64,000 bases of DNA from an uncultured Duncaniella sp. (lineage in GTDB: Bacteria > Bacteroidota > Bacteroidia > Bacteroidales > Muribaculaceae). How positions within the stretch are numbered: the first letter of the stretch is position 1; each line of letters starts with the position of its first letter. The stretch lies in the NCBI GenBank assembly GCA_910577335.1, contig CAJTMJ010000006.1:54336-118335 (forward strand). The letters run 5' to 3'. A program made the position numbers and the translations under genes. The notes under the pieces were generated by a model. The model did no database searches and was not told where the DNA came from. It saw only the letters and a list, made by a program, of their open reading frames with translations. Below, piece by piece: positions 24,468 to 33,662 of this stretch.

Positions 24468-27146
24468 TTATCTTCCTGAAGCAAGGATTTCGTCACGCAG
24501 ACGAGTGTTGTAATCCTTCTGTTCATTAAGATTTTCAAGTGTCAGATGCATACGGTAACGCCAGTAGTGACGAGGATTAGCCGGTATGTTTATAAGCTCT
24601 TCGCGCGGGTCTTGGCGGCGCAGCACTCCGTCAATCGACAGCCAATCCTGCAACGGCAGGATGCAAAGCATAGAAGGAGAGTCGAGGTGGAGCTTTATGA
24701 TGCGGTCGCATATCCACGGTTCGGCATATTGCGGAGCCTCGCCCGGTTCACGCAGCACTTGGTTATAGAAGCGTTGGGTGACATCTCTGTCAGCTTCCCA
24801 CCAGCGGCGTATACCATCCATATCGTGGGTTGAGGTGGTGCATACTGAATAGTACGGATATGACCATGTGTTGCCGAATTCAGTTGAAGGATCCTTTGGC
24901 ATACGCTGTATCTCAAGCGCAAGAATCTCAAGCTGGTTTATAACAGCCGGCACACATGCGGGAATCATGCCGAGGTCTTCGGCACATACAAGCATGTCGG
25001 TAGCGTCGATGAGCGGTGGGAGCTTCCACATAGCCTGACCATACCAGAAGTCGTTGTTGCGGCGGTAATAGAAGTCATTATACAAGCGGTTGAAACACCA
25101 GCGCTCGTAATCTGTAAGCGAGCGATATATATATGTGAACTGTGCCGATATGCGTGGATGGTATTTACCTTTCTCATACGGATCCTCTATGAAAAGCACA
25201 TCGTCTATAAGTCCGAGGAGTGCGTTGCATATCTTGTCGTTCTTGTCGTTCTTCTCCTGTCCGGCAAAGTAGTCCACAACCTTGCGCTGAGTGTTGAACT
25301 CGTCACGCAGATGGTATTTGCCATATCCTTCATCTATCAGGTAAGCGTCACGACATTCATCGGTGTATTCCCCGAAGAAGTCATGCAGCATATAGTCCAT
25401 GATGAAAGGCTTGGTCTGACGGTCAACGTCAATCCAGAAATCATATCCGTTGCGAAGTTCGTCGGCAGTGAAGGGTAGAGCCCTGTTGAATGTGCCGAGG
25501 AGTCCGTGAACGGCATCCATAGGTATCTGCCATATACGGAAGAATCCGAGCACATGGTCTATGCGGTATGCGTCGAAATATTCAGCCATTTTGCGGAAGC
25601 GTGATTTCCACCATGCGAATCCGTCCTTCGACATCTCTTCCCAGTTGTAGGTCGGTAAGCCCCAGTTCTGACCGAGCACGGAGAAATCATCCGGCGGAGC
25701 ACCGGCTTGACCATTGAGGTTAAAGAGTCGGGGAGATATCCATGCGTCGGCACTCGTGCGGGAGATTCCGATAGGTATGTCACCTTTTATAGCCACACCT
25801 TTTGAATGTGCGTAATCACGCACCTCACGCATCTGTTTGTCAAGGAAATACTGAATGTAATATACGTAATTTATATCATACTGATGTTCAGCTATAAATC
25901 CTTTTATCTTCTCAGGGTTATAGACAGCGTATTCGCCCCATTTATCCATTTCAGGAGTGTGGTTTAAGTCTCTGAGCACACAGTAAGCAGCGTAAGGGGT
26001 AAGCCATGACTCGTTTTTGCTGAAGAAGGTTTTGAATTCATCGGAAGCGAGCACGCTTTCGCCATCCTGTGCGAAAAGCTCGTGAGTGAATTCGTTTTTA
26101 CCGTTGTTCACACGCTCATAGTCCACCTGCGGAAGCTGGTTCAGCTCTCTGCCGAGATTGTCGAAATAACGCTGACGTTCCTCATTGTGCAGTCGTCCCA
26201 TGGCTGATATACGCAGGAACATGGGGTGGAGTGCGAATGTGGAGTTGGCATTATAGGGATATGAGTCAGTCCATGTGCCGGTCATGGTAGTGTCATTGAT
26301 GGGGAGTACCTGCACAAAATTTTGGCGTGTCTGCACAGCCCAGTCAATCATCTTCTTAAGGTCAATGAAATCACCTACGCCGAAATCCTCCTCGCTGCGG
26401 AGTGAGAACACCGGGATTGCGACACCTGCGCCTCTCCAAGGAGCTATCGGGTTGACAAGTCGCTGTCCGGCGTCAATGATTGCTTCGTCAGGAGTAGATG
26501 GTTTTATATCTATATGGCGGTTGTCTCTGCCTTCCCATGCCACCACGGCACCGGTGTTTTTCTTTACTATAAGAAATTTATAATCTGTGCCGGGAGCTAC
26601 TGATGCAGCAGGTATATTGACTGTCCATGTCGGATAGTCGGCATCGCTCATCACCGGAGCTTTTGCCGGATCCCATGCGCCGAGCGAGTCTGCCTCGCCG
26701 CTTACAGCCACAACTTCATCGGGTTTGATCATAGGTGCGTCAACCGATAGAGTCAGCATCCCGGATGATGGTAACACCTTGGCTGCTCTTTCTTCACGAT
26801 GGCATATACAATCGGTGAAAGCGCTGCTGTAATAAGGTTTGTCCCACGGCTGATCCTGCCAGCGGTCCACGATGTTTACACGGTGCACGTCACCGGCATG
26901 TTCGAAATGGCGGGGTTTGCCCCATTCACGTTTCACATAGCCGTTGTCGTGGCGAACGATATAGCCGTATTCGAATGAACGAATTGAATCAGGAATATCC
27001 ACTTTGGTAGACCAGCTCTCCGCCCCTTCGAGCTTCATGGGAACTGCGAGTGAAACCTCATTTCCTCCCAGCTCCCTGATCGAGCCGGTTAGAAACAGTG
27101 ATTCGCCCCATTCAGTGCGGTAATTTACATTAAAGGTAAGTTTCAT
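24468..27146 (-). CDS. malQ: 4-alpha-glucanotransferase (amylomaltase, GH77) with two N-terminal CBM20 domains
   Basis: An 892-residue enzyme. Two starch-binding CBM20 domains occupy about residues 1-120 (LTFNVNYRTEWGESLFLTGS) and 127-240 (VVAVSGEADSLGAWDPAKAP). The GH77 catalytic domain follows. Its catalytic residues are in FDAYRIDHVLGFFRIWQIP (nucleophile Asp), VCAEDLGMIP (acid/base Glu) and STHDMDGIRRWW (third Asp). This long form is typical of Bacteroidetes and of plant DPE2. It transfers glucan chains in glycogen or maltodextrin metabolism. No signal peptide, so cytosolic. A -7-like box is on the minus strand at 27172-27179. Confidence 0.95.
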   Translation of the reverse strand: MKLTFNVNYRTEWGESLFLTGSIRELGGNEVSLAVPMKLEGAESWSTKVDIPDSIRSFEYGYIVRHDNGYVKREWGKPRHFEHAGDVHRVNIVDRWQDQPWDKPYYSSAFTDCICHREERAAKVLPSSGMLTLSVDAPMIKPDEVVAVSGEADSLGAWDPAKAPVMSDADYPTWTVNIPAASVAPGTDYKFLIVKKNTGAVVAWEGRDNRHIDIKPSTPDEAIIDAGQRLVNPIAPWRGAGVAIPVFSLRSEEDFGVGDFIDLKKMIDWAVQTRQNFVQVLPINDTTMTGTWTDSYPYNANSTFALHPMFLRISAMGRLHNEERQRYFDNLGRELNQLPQVDYERVNNGKNEFTHELFAQDGESVLASDEFKTFFSKNESWLTPYAAYCVLRDLNHTPEMDKWGEYAVYNPEKIKGFIAEHQYDINYVYYIQYFLDKQMREVRDYAHSKGVAIKGDIPIGISRTSADAWISPRLFNLNGQAGAPPDDFSVLGQNWGLPTYNWEEMSKDGFAWWKSRFRKMAEYFDAYRIDHVLGFFRIWQIPMDAVHGLLGTFNRALPFTADELRNGYDFWIDVDRQTKPFIMDYMLHDFFGEYTDECRDAYLIDEGYGKYHLRDEFNTQRKVVDYFAGQEKNDKNDKICNALLGLIDDVLFIEDPYEKGKYHPRISAQFTYIYRSLTDYERWCFNRLYNDFYYRRNNDFWYGQAMWKLPPLIDATDMLVCAEDLGMIPACVPAVINQLEILALEIQRMPKDPSTEFGNTWSYPYYSVCTTSTHDMDGIRRWWEADRDVTQRFYNQVLREPGEAPQYAEPWICDRIIKLHLDSPSMLCILPLQDWLSIDGVLRRQDPREELINIPANPRHYWRYRMHLTLENLNEQKDYNTRLRDEILASGR

Positions 27147-27277
27147 AAGTATGATATAAATAGTTTTGACACAAAATTAGAAAAAATCTCTAATAGAACA
27201 ACATATTTGAGCGCAAGAAGTTACCTTAGAAATACTAAAGATGTTCAAAAACATATATTTGGCATATTTATGACAAA

Positions 27278-27309
27278 CAAAAACGGCATCTTTAATGAAA
27301 GATACCGTT
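27278..27309 (-). terminator. Terminator of the second TlpA-like gene
   Basis: Arms AACGGCATCTTT and AAAGATACCGTT (one mismatch) around AATG. On the minus strand a T-rich tract (TTTTGTTTG) follows. Confidence 0.7.
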
Positions 27310-27346
27310 CTGTTCAGGGATTGCTGTCAGGTTTTTGCCTGTATGT

Positions 27347-28447
27347 TTATTTGGCGTTCATAAGTTTGTCGAGCACGTCGAAGAATGACGGATCCTCACC
27401 CACGGTGATATTTACCAACTTACCTTCCGGATTTATGATGGCTTTTGTCGGGAATGCTTGCACCATGTATTTAGGGAGCAGGTCGCTTGATTCAGGATTG
27501 TAAAGATTTACCCATGGCAATTCATATTTAGCCACGGCTTTGCGCCATACATCCTCTTTGTCACGGCAATCTATACCGATAATTTCGAGATTAGGTTTAA
27601 GTTGTGCGTATGTCTCTTTAAGTTTCGGGAACCCTTTTATGCACCAAGGGCACCATGAACCCCAAAAGTCGAGGATTACCCATTTGCCTTTGAAATCCGA
27701 CAGACTCACATCTTTCCCGTCAAGGTCTTTAAGAGTAAACGCCGGAGCGTCATTTTTGCCGGATGCGAATTCCTGACGCTTTCTGTCAGCTTCGAGTCTC
27801 TTCTCGGCAGATGAGCATTGTGCGAGAAGAATAGGGTAAAGCGTGGAAGTAGTGGCTGTCGCAGGGAGGGTTTTGAATGTTTCGAGTAACAATTCCAAAT
27901 CTTGGACATTCAAAAGGGCATAGATGCTTGCCGGGTTTGTAGGATTAGCTTTGAGATAACCTGTCAGATACTCATTTAATCCATTCATCACACTTTCCAT
28001 GGTCGCTTCGTCTCTCGGCTCCGCTTTGGCGGCTGCCATATACTTTTCGTAAGCGGCATCTCTTTCCTTATTGATGGCTGTGACTCCATCCATGAGTTCA
28101 CTTCCTGTAACGGTATACTCAAACGGGTCAATCGAGATTACGTCTATAGTGAGATTGTCATTAGGTTCGGTGAAGAATTGTATCCTATTACGATCTTTCA
28201 CAGGGATTACATATTGTGATGCGCCTGCTGCTTCAACTGGGAATGTGGCTATTCCGTTAACCACTTCAATTGTGTCAGTAATATATTTCGGACGTTCTGA
28301 CGAAGGCTTTACCGCATCGCTGATTAGCAGATGCTGCATATTGTATTTACCGTTGCCCTGTCCTTCCGGAAATTTCAAGGTGACATCGCCGAAAGCTATC
28401 ATTGGGATTGACGCCACAATGATTAAAGTTAAGATTGATTTTTTCAT
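27347..28447 (-). CDS. Secreted TlpA-like thioredoxin with DUF4369-like N-terminal domain
   Basis: 366 residues with a Sec signal ending near AFGD (about 20) and no lipobox. The N-terminal beta domain spans about 22-120, a helical linker about 125-225, and a thioredoxin fold about 233-366 with the active site WCPWC (C266 and C269) and VQAFPTKAIINPEGK at the cis-proline. The CPWC pair differs from the CGPC of the protein at 22492, which suggests a different redox potential or partner. A -7 box (TAACTTTG on the minus strand, 28492-28499) precedes it by about 45 bp. A single gene. Confidence 0.85.
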   Translation of the reverse strand: MKKSILTLIIVASIPMIAFGDVTLKFPEGQGNGKYNMQHLLISDAVKPSSERPKYITDTIEVVNGIATFPVEAAGASQYVIPVKDRNRIQFFTEPNDNLTIDVISIDPFEYTVTGSELMDGVTAINKERDAAYEKYMAAAKAEPRDEATMESVMNGLNEYLTGYLKANPTNPASIYALLNVQDLELLLETFKTLPATATTSTLYPILLAQCSSAEKRLEADRKRQEFASGKNDAPAFTLKDLDGKDVSLSDFKGKWVILDFWGSWCPWCIKGFPKLKETYAQLKPNLEIIGIDCRDKEDVWRKAVAKYELPWVNLYNPESSDLLPKYMVQAFPTKAIINPEGKLVNITVGEDPSFFDVLDKLMNAK

Positions 28448-28705
28448 TCTATGTTGGTATAATCAAATTAGTTCATTATATAACTCATGGGCAAAGTTAC
28501 AATAAATAGCGTTAACATCCATGCAATTAACAAAAGTTTAATCAATAACTGCAAAAGTTATCCTACATAATCTTTACATCAGTAAAATTGGTATATAAAT
28601 ACTGAAAATATATACTTTCAGCCGACCATTATGGAGTATTTTTGCAATCTATTCAGTATGGCATCGTCACATATTGAAATAGTTGAATAACTAAAAACAA
28701 AGAAT

Positions 28706-29530
28706 ATGAACCGCATTAAATTGACAATCGTTTTTAGCATAATTACATTCACTCCAATTATGGCACAACAGAAAATAGTACAGTCAGCAGGCCGCCAGCA
28801 GCTTGGTGACTTTGCTCCGGAGTTCGCACATCTCAACGACGACATCCTTTTCGGCGAGGTATGGAGCCGCAATGACCTCCTTTCGTTGCGTGACCGCAGC
28901 CTTGTGACAATCACTTCGCTCATCTCTCAGGGCATTACCGACAACTCGCTTAAATATCATCTCTCTACAGCGAAGCAGAATGGCATCACCTGCACAGAGA
29001 TCGCCGAAATCATCACCCACATAGCTTTTTATGCCGGTTGGCCCAAGGCGTGGGCGGCGTTCAACCTTGCCAAAGAAGTATGGAATGAAGATATCAAAGG
29101 TGACGATGCAAAAGCCGCTTTCGCACGTTCGATGATATTTCCCATCGGAGAACCAAACACGGCATACGCCAAATATTTCACCGGCAACAGTTACCTTGCC
29201 CCCATATCCACCGAACAGATACCATTCTTTAACGTTACCTTCGAGCCGGGATGCCGCAACAACTGGCACATACACAAGGCTGCAAAAGGAGGAGGGCAAA
29301 TGCTTGTAGGCGTTGCCGGTCGTGGATGGTATCAGGAAGAGGGCAAACCTGCCATGGAGATACTCCCCGGCACTGTAATCCATATCCCCGCCAACGTCAA
29401 GCACTGGCACGGAGCTGCCAAAGACTCATGGTTCGCTCACCTTGCCTTTGAAGTTCCCGGTGAAAAGACCGAAAACGTATGGCTTGAACCCGTCACCGAT
29501 GAAGAATACTTGAAACTCGAATCGAAATAA
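28706..29530 (+). CDS. Carboxymuconolactone decarboxylase-cupin fusion, exported
   Basis: 274 residues. A hydrophobic leader (MNRIKLTIVFSIITFTPIMA) suggests export. Residues about 35-120 form a carboxymuconolactone decarboxylase/AhpD-like domain (WSRNDLLSLRDRSLVTITSL, then EIAEIITHIAFYAGWPKAWAAF); it lacks the AhpD CxxC pair and keeps the helix histidine. Residues about 170-250 form a cupin with metal-ligand histidines in NNWHIHKAA and HIPANVKHWHGAA. Homologues sit in AraC-controlled redox clusters in Bacteroides; the substrate is unknown. A -7 box TATTTTTG is at 28637-28644. It is 13 bp before the quinone-reductase-like gene and is probably cotranscribed with it. Confidence 0.85.
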   Translation: MNRIKLTIVFSIITFTPIMAQQKIVQSAGRQQLGDFAPEFAHLNDDILFGEVWSRNDLLSLRDRSLVTITSLISQGITDNSLKYHLSTAKQNGITCTEIAEIITHIAFYAGWPKAWAAFNLAKEVWNEDIKGDDAKAAFARSMIFPIGEPNTAYAKYFTGNSYLAPISTEQIPFFNVTFEPGCRNNWHIHKAAKGGGQMLVGVAGRGWYQEEGKPAMEILPGTVIHIPANVKHWHGAAKDSWFAHLAFEVPGEKTENVWLEPVTDEEYLKLESK

Positions 29531-29543
29531 AACTAAAATTACT

Positions 29544-30098
29544 ATGAGCAAGACAATAGTGATAGTGGGTCATCCCTACTGGAAGGACTCGGTGGCCAAT
29601 AAAGCAATTGTCGAGGAATTCTTACGCCTGAATCCCGACACAGAGGTAAGCAACATCGCAGAGTTGTATCCTGACGGCAATATAGATGTAAAGGCAGAAC
29701 AGGAAAAACTGCTTGAAGCAGAAAACATCGTGTTGCAGTTTCCCATAATGTGGTATAGCTGTCCGTCGGATATGCACAGATGGCTGGAGGAAGTTCTTGC
29801 CTACGGTCATAACGGCGACAAGCTGAAAGGCAAATGCTTCATCGTGTCGTTCACTGCGGGCGGCTCCGCCGATATGTATAGCAGATATGGCGTTCAGAAG
29901 ATGACAATAGACGACTTGATGCCAGCCTTTGCCGGTATTCCCAATCACTGCGGTATGCAATGGGGCGGTTATGTGTTCTCCGGCGGCATGATGGTAGCTG
30001 GCAACACCGGTGAGGAACAACTCGCTACATTCCGCGGACGGGCTAAAGCCCACGCTGAAAGGCTTGCCAGACTTATCAAGAAGGATTATCAAGAATAA
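29544..30098 (+). CDS. NAD(P)H-dependent quinone oxidoreductase, flavodoxin-like fold (MdaB/KefF type)
   Basis: 184 residues, cytosolic. The fold starts with IVIVGHPYWKDSVANKAIV, has the FMN/FAD-pocket segment VLQFPIMWYSCPSDMHRWLEEVL and the nicotinamide-side loop GKCFIVSFTAGGSADMY. The group makes two-electron reductions of quinones and electrophiles. It lies directly downstream of the CMD-cupin gene and is followed by a hairpin terminator. Confidence 0.85.
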   Translation: MSKTIVIVGHPYWKDSVANKAIVEEFLRLNPDTEVSNIAELYPDGNIDVKAEQEKLLEAENIVLQFPIMWYSCPSDMHRWLEEVLAYGHNGDKLKGKCFIVSFTAGGSADMYSRYGVQKMTIDDLMPAFAGIPNHCGMQWGGYVFSGGMMVAGNTGEEQLATFRGRAKAHAERLARLIKKDYQE

Positions 30099-30112
30099 AA
30101 TCCAACAATGTA

Positions 30113-30160
30113 TCAGCCGACCACAATAGACTTAACGTTATTATGGTCGGCTGAAATTTT
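30113..30160. terminator. Bidirectional terminator
   Basis: Arms TCAGCCGACCA and TGGTCGGCTGA with a 20-base loop, then AATTTTATTTG. It separates the rightward quinone-reductase gene from the leftward reductase gene. Confidence 0.8.
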
Positions 30161-30192
30161 ATTTGAACTTTGTAGTCAGTATGTCATTTGGC

Positions 30193-30867
30193 TTAATGGA
30201 TAATTTCGTATCTTGCCCATATGACTCCGTTAGGGACTGTTTTCACATCTTTGAGTCCCAGTTTATAAGGAAGATAGTTGGTTTCATCACAATGGAAGTC
30301 AAACAATGAAGGCTGTCCGATTCTACCGTCAATACCGGGAGCTATCATAGCGCTCAACTCGTCTATGAGTCCGGCTCTGAGAAACGCTCCGTTGATTTTT
30401 TCGCCTCCGACAACAGCGACCCTTTTCACGCCGAATTCAGATGCAAGTATTTCCATTGCGCAGGGCAGATTAACAGACTCTTTACCTGTTGCAATGTAGG
30501 ATATACCCAGTTGTTCTAAATATTTTAGATACTCTGGCGACGCCTGTTCACTGACGATGCAGATGCGACCGCTATTGTCGCAGTCGTCCCATTTCAGCGT
30601 ACCTTTTGTGTCGATGGAGATGTCGTATTTGTCCGACTTTGATGCGATATGGAATGTTTCCGCATTTATGCTTGAAGGTGATTTCGGTTTGAAATCATCA
30701 AATCCGCACTGATGTATCTGATACGAATGTTTGCCCTCGATGAAAGCATTACATTCAAGAGCGTCAAGAGCGGTGTAATACTCGTCACCGCTTATTTTAT
30801 CCACCATGTCGCAGGCTATGCGTCCGTCGACCGACTGCATCATGTGGCAAATGATATATGGTCTCAT
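30193..30867 (-). CDS. RibD C-terminal/dihydrofolate-reductase-like NADPH reductase
   Basis: Start set at MRPYIICHMMQSVDGRIA (30867), which leaves 11 bp after the acetyltransferase stop; the frame extends to 30936 without conserved sequence. The product is about 224 residues with the RibD_C fold: SVDGRI near the N-terminus, then VAVVGGEKINGAFLRAGLID as the nucleotide and substrate loop. Stand-alone proteins of this family are NADPH-dependent reductases of unknown substrate. It is third in the minus-strand series AraC - acetyltransferase - reductase. Confidence 0.8.
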   Translation of the reverse strand: MRPYIICHMMQSVDGRIACDMVDKISGDEYYTALDALECNAFIEGKHSYQIHQCGFDDFKPKSPSSINAETFHIASKSDKYDISIDTKGTLKWDDCDNSGRICIVSEQASPEYLKYLEQLGISYIATGKESVNLPCAMEILASEFGVKRVAVVGGEKINGAFLRAGLIDELSAMIAPGIDGRIGQPSLFDFHCDETNYLPYKLGLKDVKTVPNGVIWARYEIIH

Positions 30868-30877
30868 ATTTTTGAGT

Positions 30878-31441
30878 TTAGATTTTCTTGATGAACTTTG
30901 CGGGTACGCCACCGACAACAGTGCGCGGCTCCACATCCTTTGTCACTACCGCGCCGGCGGCTATTATAGCTCCGTTGCCTATGGTCACTCCGGGAGTTAT
31001 AGTAACATTCGCCCCTATCCACACATCCTTACCGATATGTATTGGCTTGAATGACATTGAGCCGCGTTTAGCCGGGTCGGGGTCGTGGTTGATAGTTGCC
31101 ATCATGCAGTTGTGACCTATAAGAGATCCATTGCCGATAAAGATGCCGCCCTGATCCTGAAACTTGCAACCCATATTGATAAAGACGTTTTTGCCAAGGT
31201 GGAGATTCTTGCCGTAGTCGGAATATATAGGCGGGAACAGACCTACCGTTTTGTCAATCTCGGAACCGGTAAGTTCCGACAGCAACACACGCAGTTCATC
31301 GGGTGTGTGATAGATGCTGTTTATTTCCGTTGTGATTCGTATCGCATCCTGTGAAGCTCGGTGCATGAAAAGGTGTTCTTCCGAATTGTTGTTCACCGTC
31401 CCATGTTCCGCAATATAGGCGTTATATTCCTGTGGGGTCAT
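30878..31441 (-). CDS. Sugar/maltose O-acetyltransferase-like hexapeptide transferase
   Basis: Start set at MTPQEYNAYIAEHG (31441), four bases after the AraC stop; upstream in-frame codons overlap the araC-type gene and are not conserved. About 187 residues. An N-terminal helical region is followed by left-handed beta-helix hexapeptide repeats (IGNGSLIGHNCMM, IGKDVWIGANVTITPGVTIG, NGAIIAAGAVVTKDV) and the closing VVGGVPAKFIKKI. The catalytic histidine is probably in TINHDPDPAKRG. Acetyl-CoA donor; the acceptor is likely a sugar or other small hydroxyl compound (family knowledge). Confidence 0.85.
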   Translation of the reverse strand: MTPQEYNAYIAEHGTVNNNSEEHLFMHRASQDAIRITTEINSIYHTPDELRVLLSELTGSEIDKTVGLFPPIYSDYGKNLHLGKNVFINMGCKFQDQGGIFIGNGSLIGHNCMMATINHDPDPAKRGSMSFKPIHIGKDVWIGANVTITPGVTIGNGAIIAAGAVVTKDVEPRTVVGGVPAKFIKKI

Positions 31442-31445
31442 ATTT

Positions 31446-32360
31446 TCAATTATTTGAATGAAATTCGTTTCTGAATGCGCTCGGACTCTTGCCGGTGACT
31501 CGTTTGAAGAGTCGTGTGAAATGCTGCGGATACTGGAAGCCAAGGTCGTAGGCTATAATGCTTATGTCATTGTCGGTGGCGGCAAGACACCGTTTTGCCT
31601 CGGCTATAATCCGCAATGATATGAGTTCCTGCGGTGTGCTTCCGGTTTCCCGTTTTATAAGATCCCCGAAATAGCCGGGAGTCAGGTTGGCTTTTTCGGC
31701 AAAGTAGGATACTTTCGGGATTTCCGTCAATGCAGTGCGACCTGAATAAATCTCTGATAACTCCTTCTCAAAATTGGCTACTACCGATGAATTGGCTTTG
31801 TGACGGGTTATAAACTGTCGGTCGTAGAAACGGCTGAGATATTCAAGCAATACCTGAATGTTTGCCGATATCAGGTCGGCGGAATGAGTGTCGACAGGAT
31901 GTTCGGTTTCCTCTCTGATTTTTTCGAAACAGTCCAAGAAAATCGCCTTTTCCCTTTCTGACAGATGCAGGGCTTCCTTCTGCGAATACCGGAAATAACC
32001 ATATCCTCCGATTTTATCGGCAAGTGGAGTGCCGCAGATGAGGTCGGGATGAAACATCAGTCCGACAACATCCGGGGCAAGCGGTTCGTCGGTACTGTCA
32101 ACATCAATAACCTGCCCCGGCGAAAAACAGACCATGGTACCCTCCTGATAATCGTAATATTCACGTCCGTATTTCAGCGAGCAGTTTACCCCGTTCTTCA
32201 GATATAGAGCATAGACGCCATAATCCATTCTCAGCCTGTCAAAGCGTTTTGTGGCTTTTTTTAGGTCGATGACGGTCACAAGTGGATGATATGTAGCAAG
32301 CCCGTACAGCCGGTTATAGGCGTCTATCGAATCAAGTTTTATAGTTTCTGTAGTTTTCAT
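31446..32360 (-). CDS. AraC-family transcriptional regulator
   Basis: 304 residues. The N-terminal cupin-like sensor domain spans about 15-170 (CSLKYGREYYDYQEGTMVCFSPGQV), the C-terminal double helix-turn-helix about 200-300 (FAEKANLTPGYFGDLIKRETG and IAYDLGFQYPQHFTRLFKRV). It heads the minus-strand group and is divergent from the flavodoxin pseudogene, so it probably controls the redox genes on both sides. A -7-like box (TAAATTTG on the minus strand, 32365-32372) ends five bases before the ATG, suggesting a very short leader. Confidence 0.88.
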   Translation of the reverse strand: MKTTETIKLDSIDAYNRLYGLATYHPLVTVIDLKKATKRFDRLRMDYGVYALYLKNGVNCSLKYGREYYDYQEGTMVCFSPGQVIDVDSTDEPLAPDVVGLMFHPDLICGTPLADKIGGYGYFRYSQKEALHLSEREKAIFLDCFEKIREETEHPVDTHSADLISANIQVLLEYLSRFYDRQFITRHKANSSVVANFEKELSEIYSGRTALTEIPKVSYFAEKANLTPGYFGDLIKRETGSTPQELISLRIIAEAKRCLAATDNDISIIAYDLGFQYPQHFTRLFKRVTGKSPSAFRNEFHSNN

Positions 32361-32458
32361 GTTGCAAATTTAAGCATTAAAAGTCTAATTTTCATCGTCA
32401 TCCTGAATGATGGTAGGCTTCGCCATAATAGTGGTAAGCGCAAAGAATGGAGAATATC

Positions 32459-32466
32459 TAATTTTG
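32459..32466 (+). promoter_or_regulatory. Putative -7 element upstream of the flavodoxin pseudogene
   Basis: TAATTTTG, 25 bp before the ATG at 32492, in the divergent spacer with the AraC gene. No good -33 element at the expected distance. Confidence 0.4.
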
Positions 32467-32491
32467 CACTTGTAAAAATATCGTCTGAAAT

Positions 32492-33077
32492 ATGAAAACA
32501 GGAGTCAAATTTATCATCTCGGCAGTCCTCATGCTGACTGCGCTTGCCTCTTTCGCATACTGCACACCGAAAAATTCGTCAGAGAACGGTTCGGGAAAGG
32601 GAATTGAGCCGAAAATATTAGTGGCTTATTTCTCTGCTCAGGGACATACAAAGGCAGTTGCGGAGAAAATCGCATCTGTCACCGGCGGCGATCTGTTTGA
32701 GATAACACCGGTGAATGTCTACACCGAAGAGGATCTCGACGGTTGGAACGATAGCACGCGGCACTTGCGAATCGAAAGACCGCAGCACCCGTCCGGAAGT
32801 TAAAAACAGAGTAGAAAATTTCGAAAAATACGACACCATCTATCTCGGATTCCCGATATGGTGGTTCACTTGCCCGACAATTGTCAATACTTTCCTTGAG
32901 CAGTATGACACTTCCGGCAAGACCATCATCCCTTTCGCCACATCGGGTGGAAGCGAATATGGAGATACGGAGAAAGACCTGCGTGTTTCGGCTCCCATGG
33001 CAATCTTCAAGCCCGGCAAAGTCCTTAACGGAATGGATGAAACACAGATAAAAAACTGGGTTGACACTCTTAAATAA
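32492..33077 (+). pseudogene. Flavodoxin (secreted), frameshifted
   Basis: The first frame (from 32492) encodes a signal/lipoprotein leader, IEPKILVAYFSAQGHTKAVA (FMN phosphate loop) and ITPVNVYTEEDLDGWNDSTR, then loses homology. The rest, ESKDRSTRPEVKNRVENFEK followed by YDTIYLGFPIWWFTCPTIVN and ending NWVDTLK at 33077, is in the +1 frame. Skipping one base near 32758-32764 joins both halves into a normal flavodoxin of about 194 residues; the total length is one base over a multiple of three. It is either a one-base insertion mutation or a sequencing error. Intact relatives carry electrons for reductases like those nearby. Confidence 0.8.
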
Positions 33078-33084
33078 ATATAAT

Positions 33085-33654
33085 ATGGCTGCGGTTCATA
33101 AAATCATTAAATCTTTTCTGATAATTCTCTCATTGGCAACAGCAATGGCTACAAGTGCTCAAAACAAGCTGTTTATTACAGTCGGGGATCGGACTCTTTC
33201 TGCGACTATGGCCGATAACGAGGCAGCCCGCAGACTGGTCCAACTCTTGTCAGTAGAACCGATTACAATCAATCTGTCAGACTACGGTGGATTTGAAAAA
33301 GTCGGAGCCTTACCTCAGTCTTTACCCGCATCGGATACATACATAACGACTGTCCCCGGTGATATAATGCTGTATCAGGGCCGTAATATGGTAATATTCT
33401 ATGGTTCGAATTCATGGAGCTATACCCCTCTGGGCAGGATTGACGGTGTTACGGCGTCTTCTTTGAAAGAGTTTCTTGGAAACGGCAATGTGGAAGTGAC
33501 ATTATCACTATCGTCCGTCTCCGGTATCGGTGAGGTAAAAGCCGACAATGGCAAGAATGTCATTATATACGACCTTAAAGGTAATCGTCTGAACGAAGTC
33601 ACAAAGACAGGCATTTATATTGTCAACGGCAAAAAAGTATTCATCGAAAAATAG
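33085..33654 (+). CDS. Secreted cyclophilin-like-fold protein
   Basis: Start set at MAAVHKIIKSFLIILSLATA (33085), 7 bp after the flavodoxin stop, because it opens a signal peptide; the frame extends to 33061 inside the previous gene. About 189 residues. After the signal comes KLFITVGDRTLSATMADNEA, then LSDYGGFEKVGALPQSLP and PGDIMLYQGRNMVIFYGSNS, which is the cyclophilin-like (PF18050-type) domain. An extra C-terminal tail, VIIYDLKGNRLNE then GIYIVNGKKVFIEK, looks like the carboxy-terminal sorting motif of Bacteroidetes secreted proteins. Function unknown. Confidence 0.75.
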   Translation: MAAVHKIIKSFLIILSLATAMATSAQNKLFITVGDRTLSATMADNEAARRLVQLLSVEPITINLSDYGGFEKVGALPQSLPASDTYITTVPGDIMLYQGRNMVIFYGSNSWSYTPLGRIDGVTASSLKEFLGNGNVEVTLSLSSVSGIGEVKADNGKNVIIYDLKGNRLNEVTKTGIYIVNGKKVFIEK

Positions 33655-33662
33655 TTAACGGA

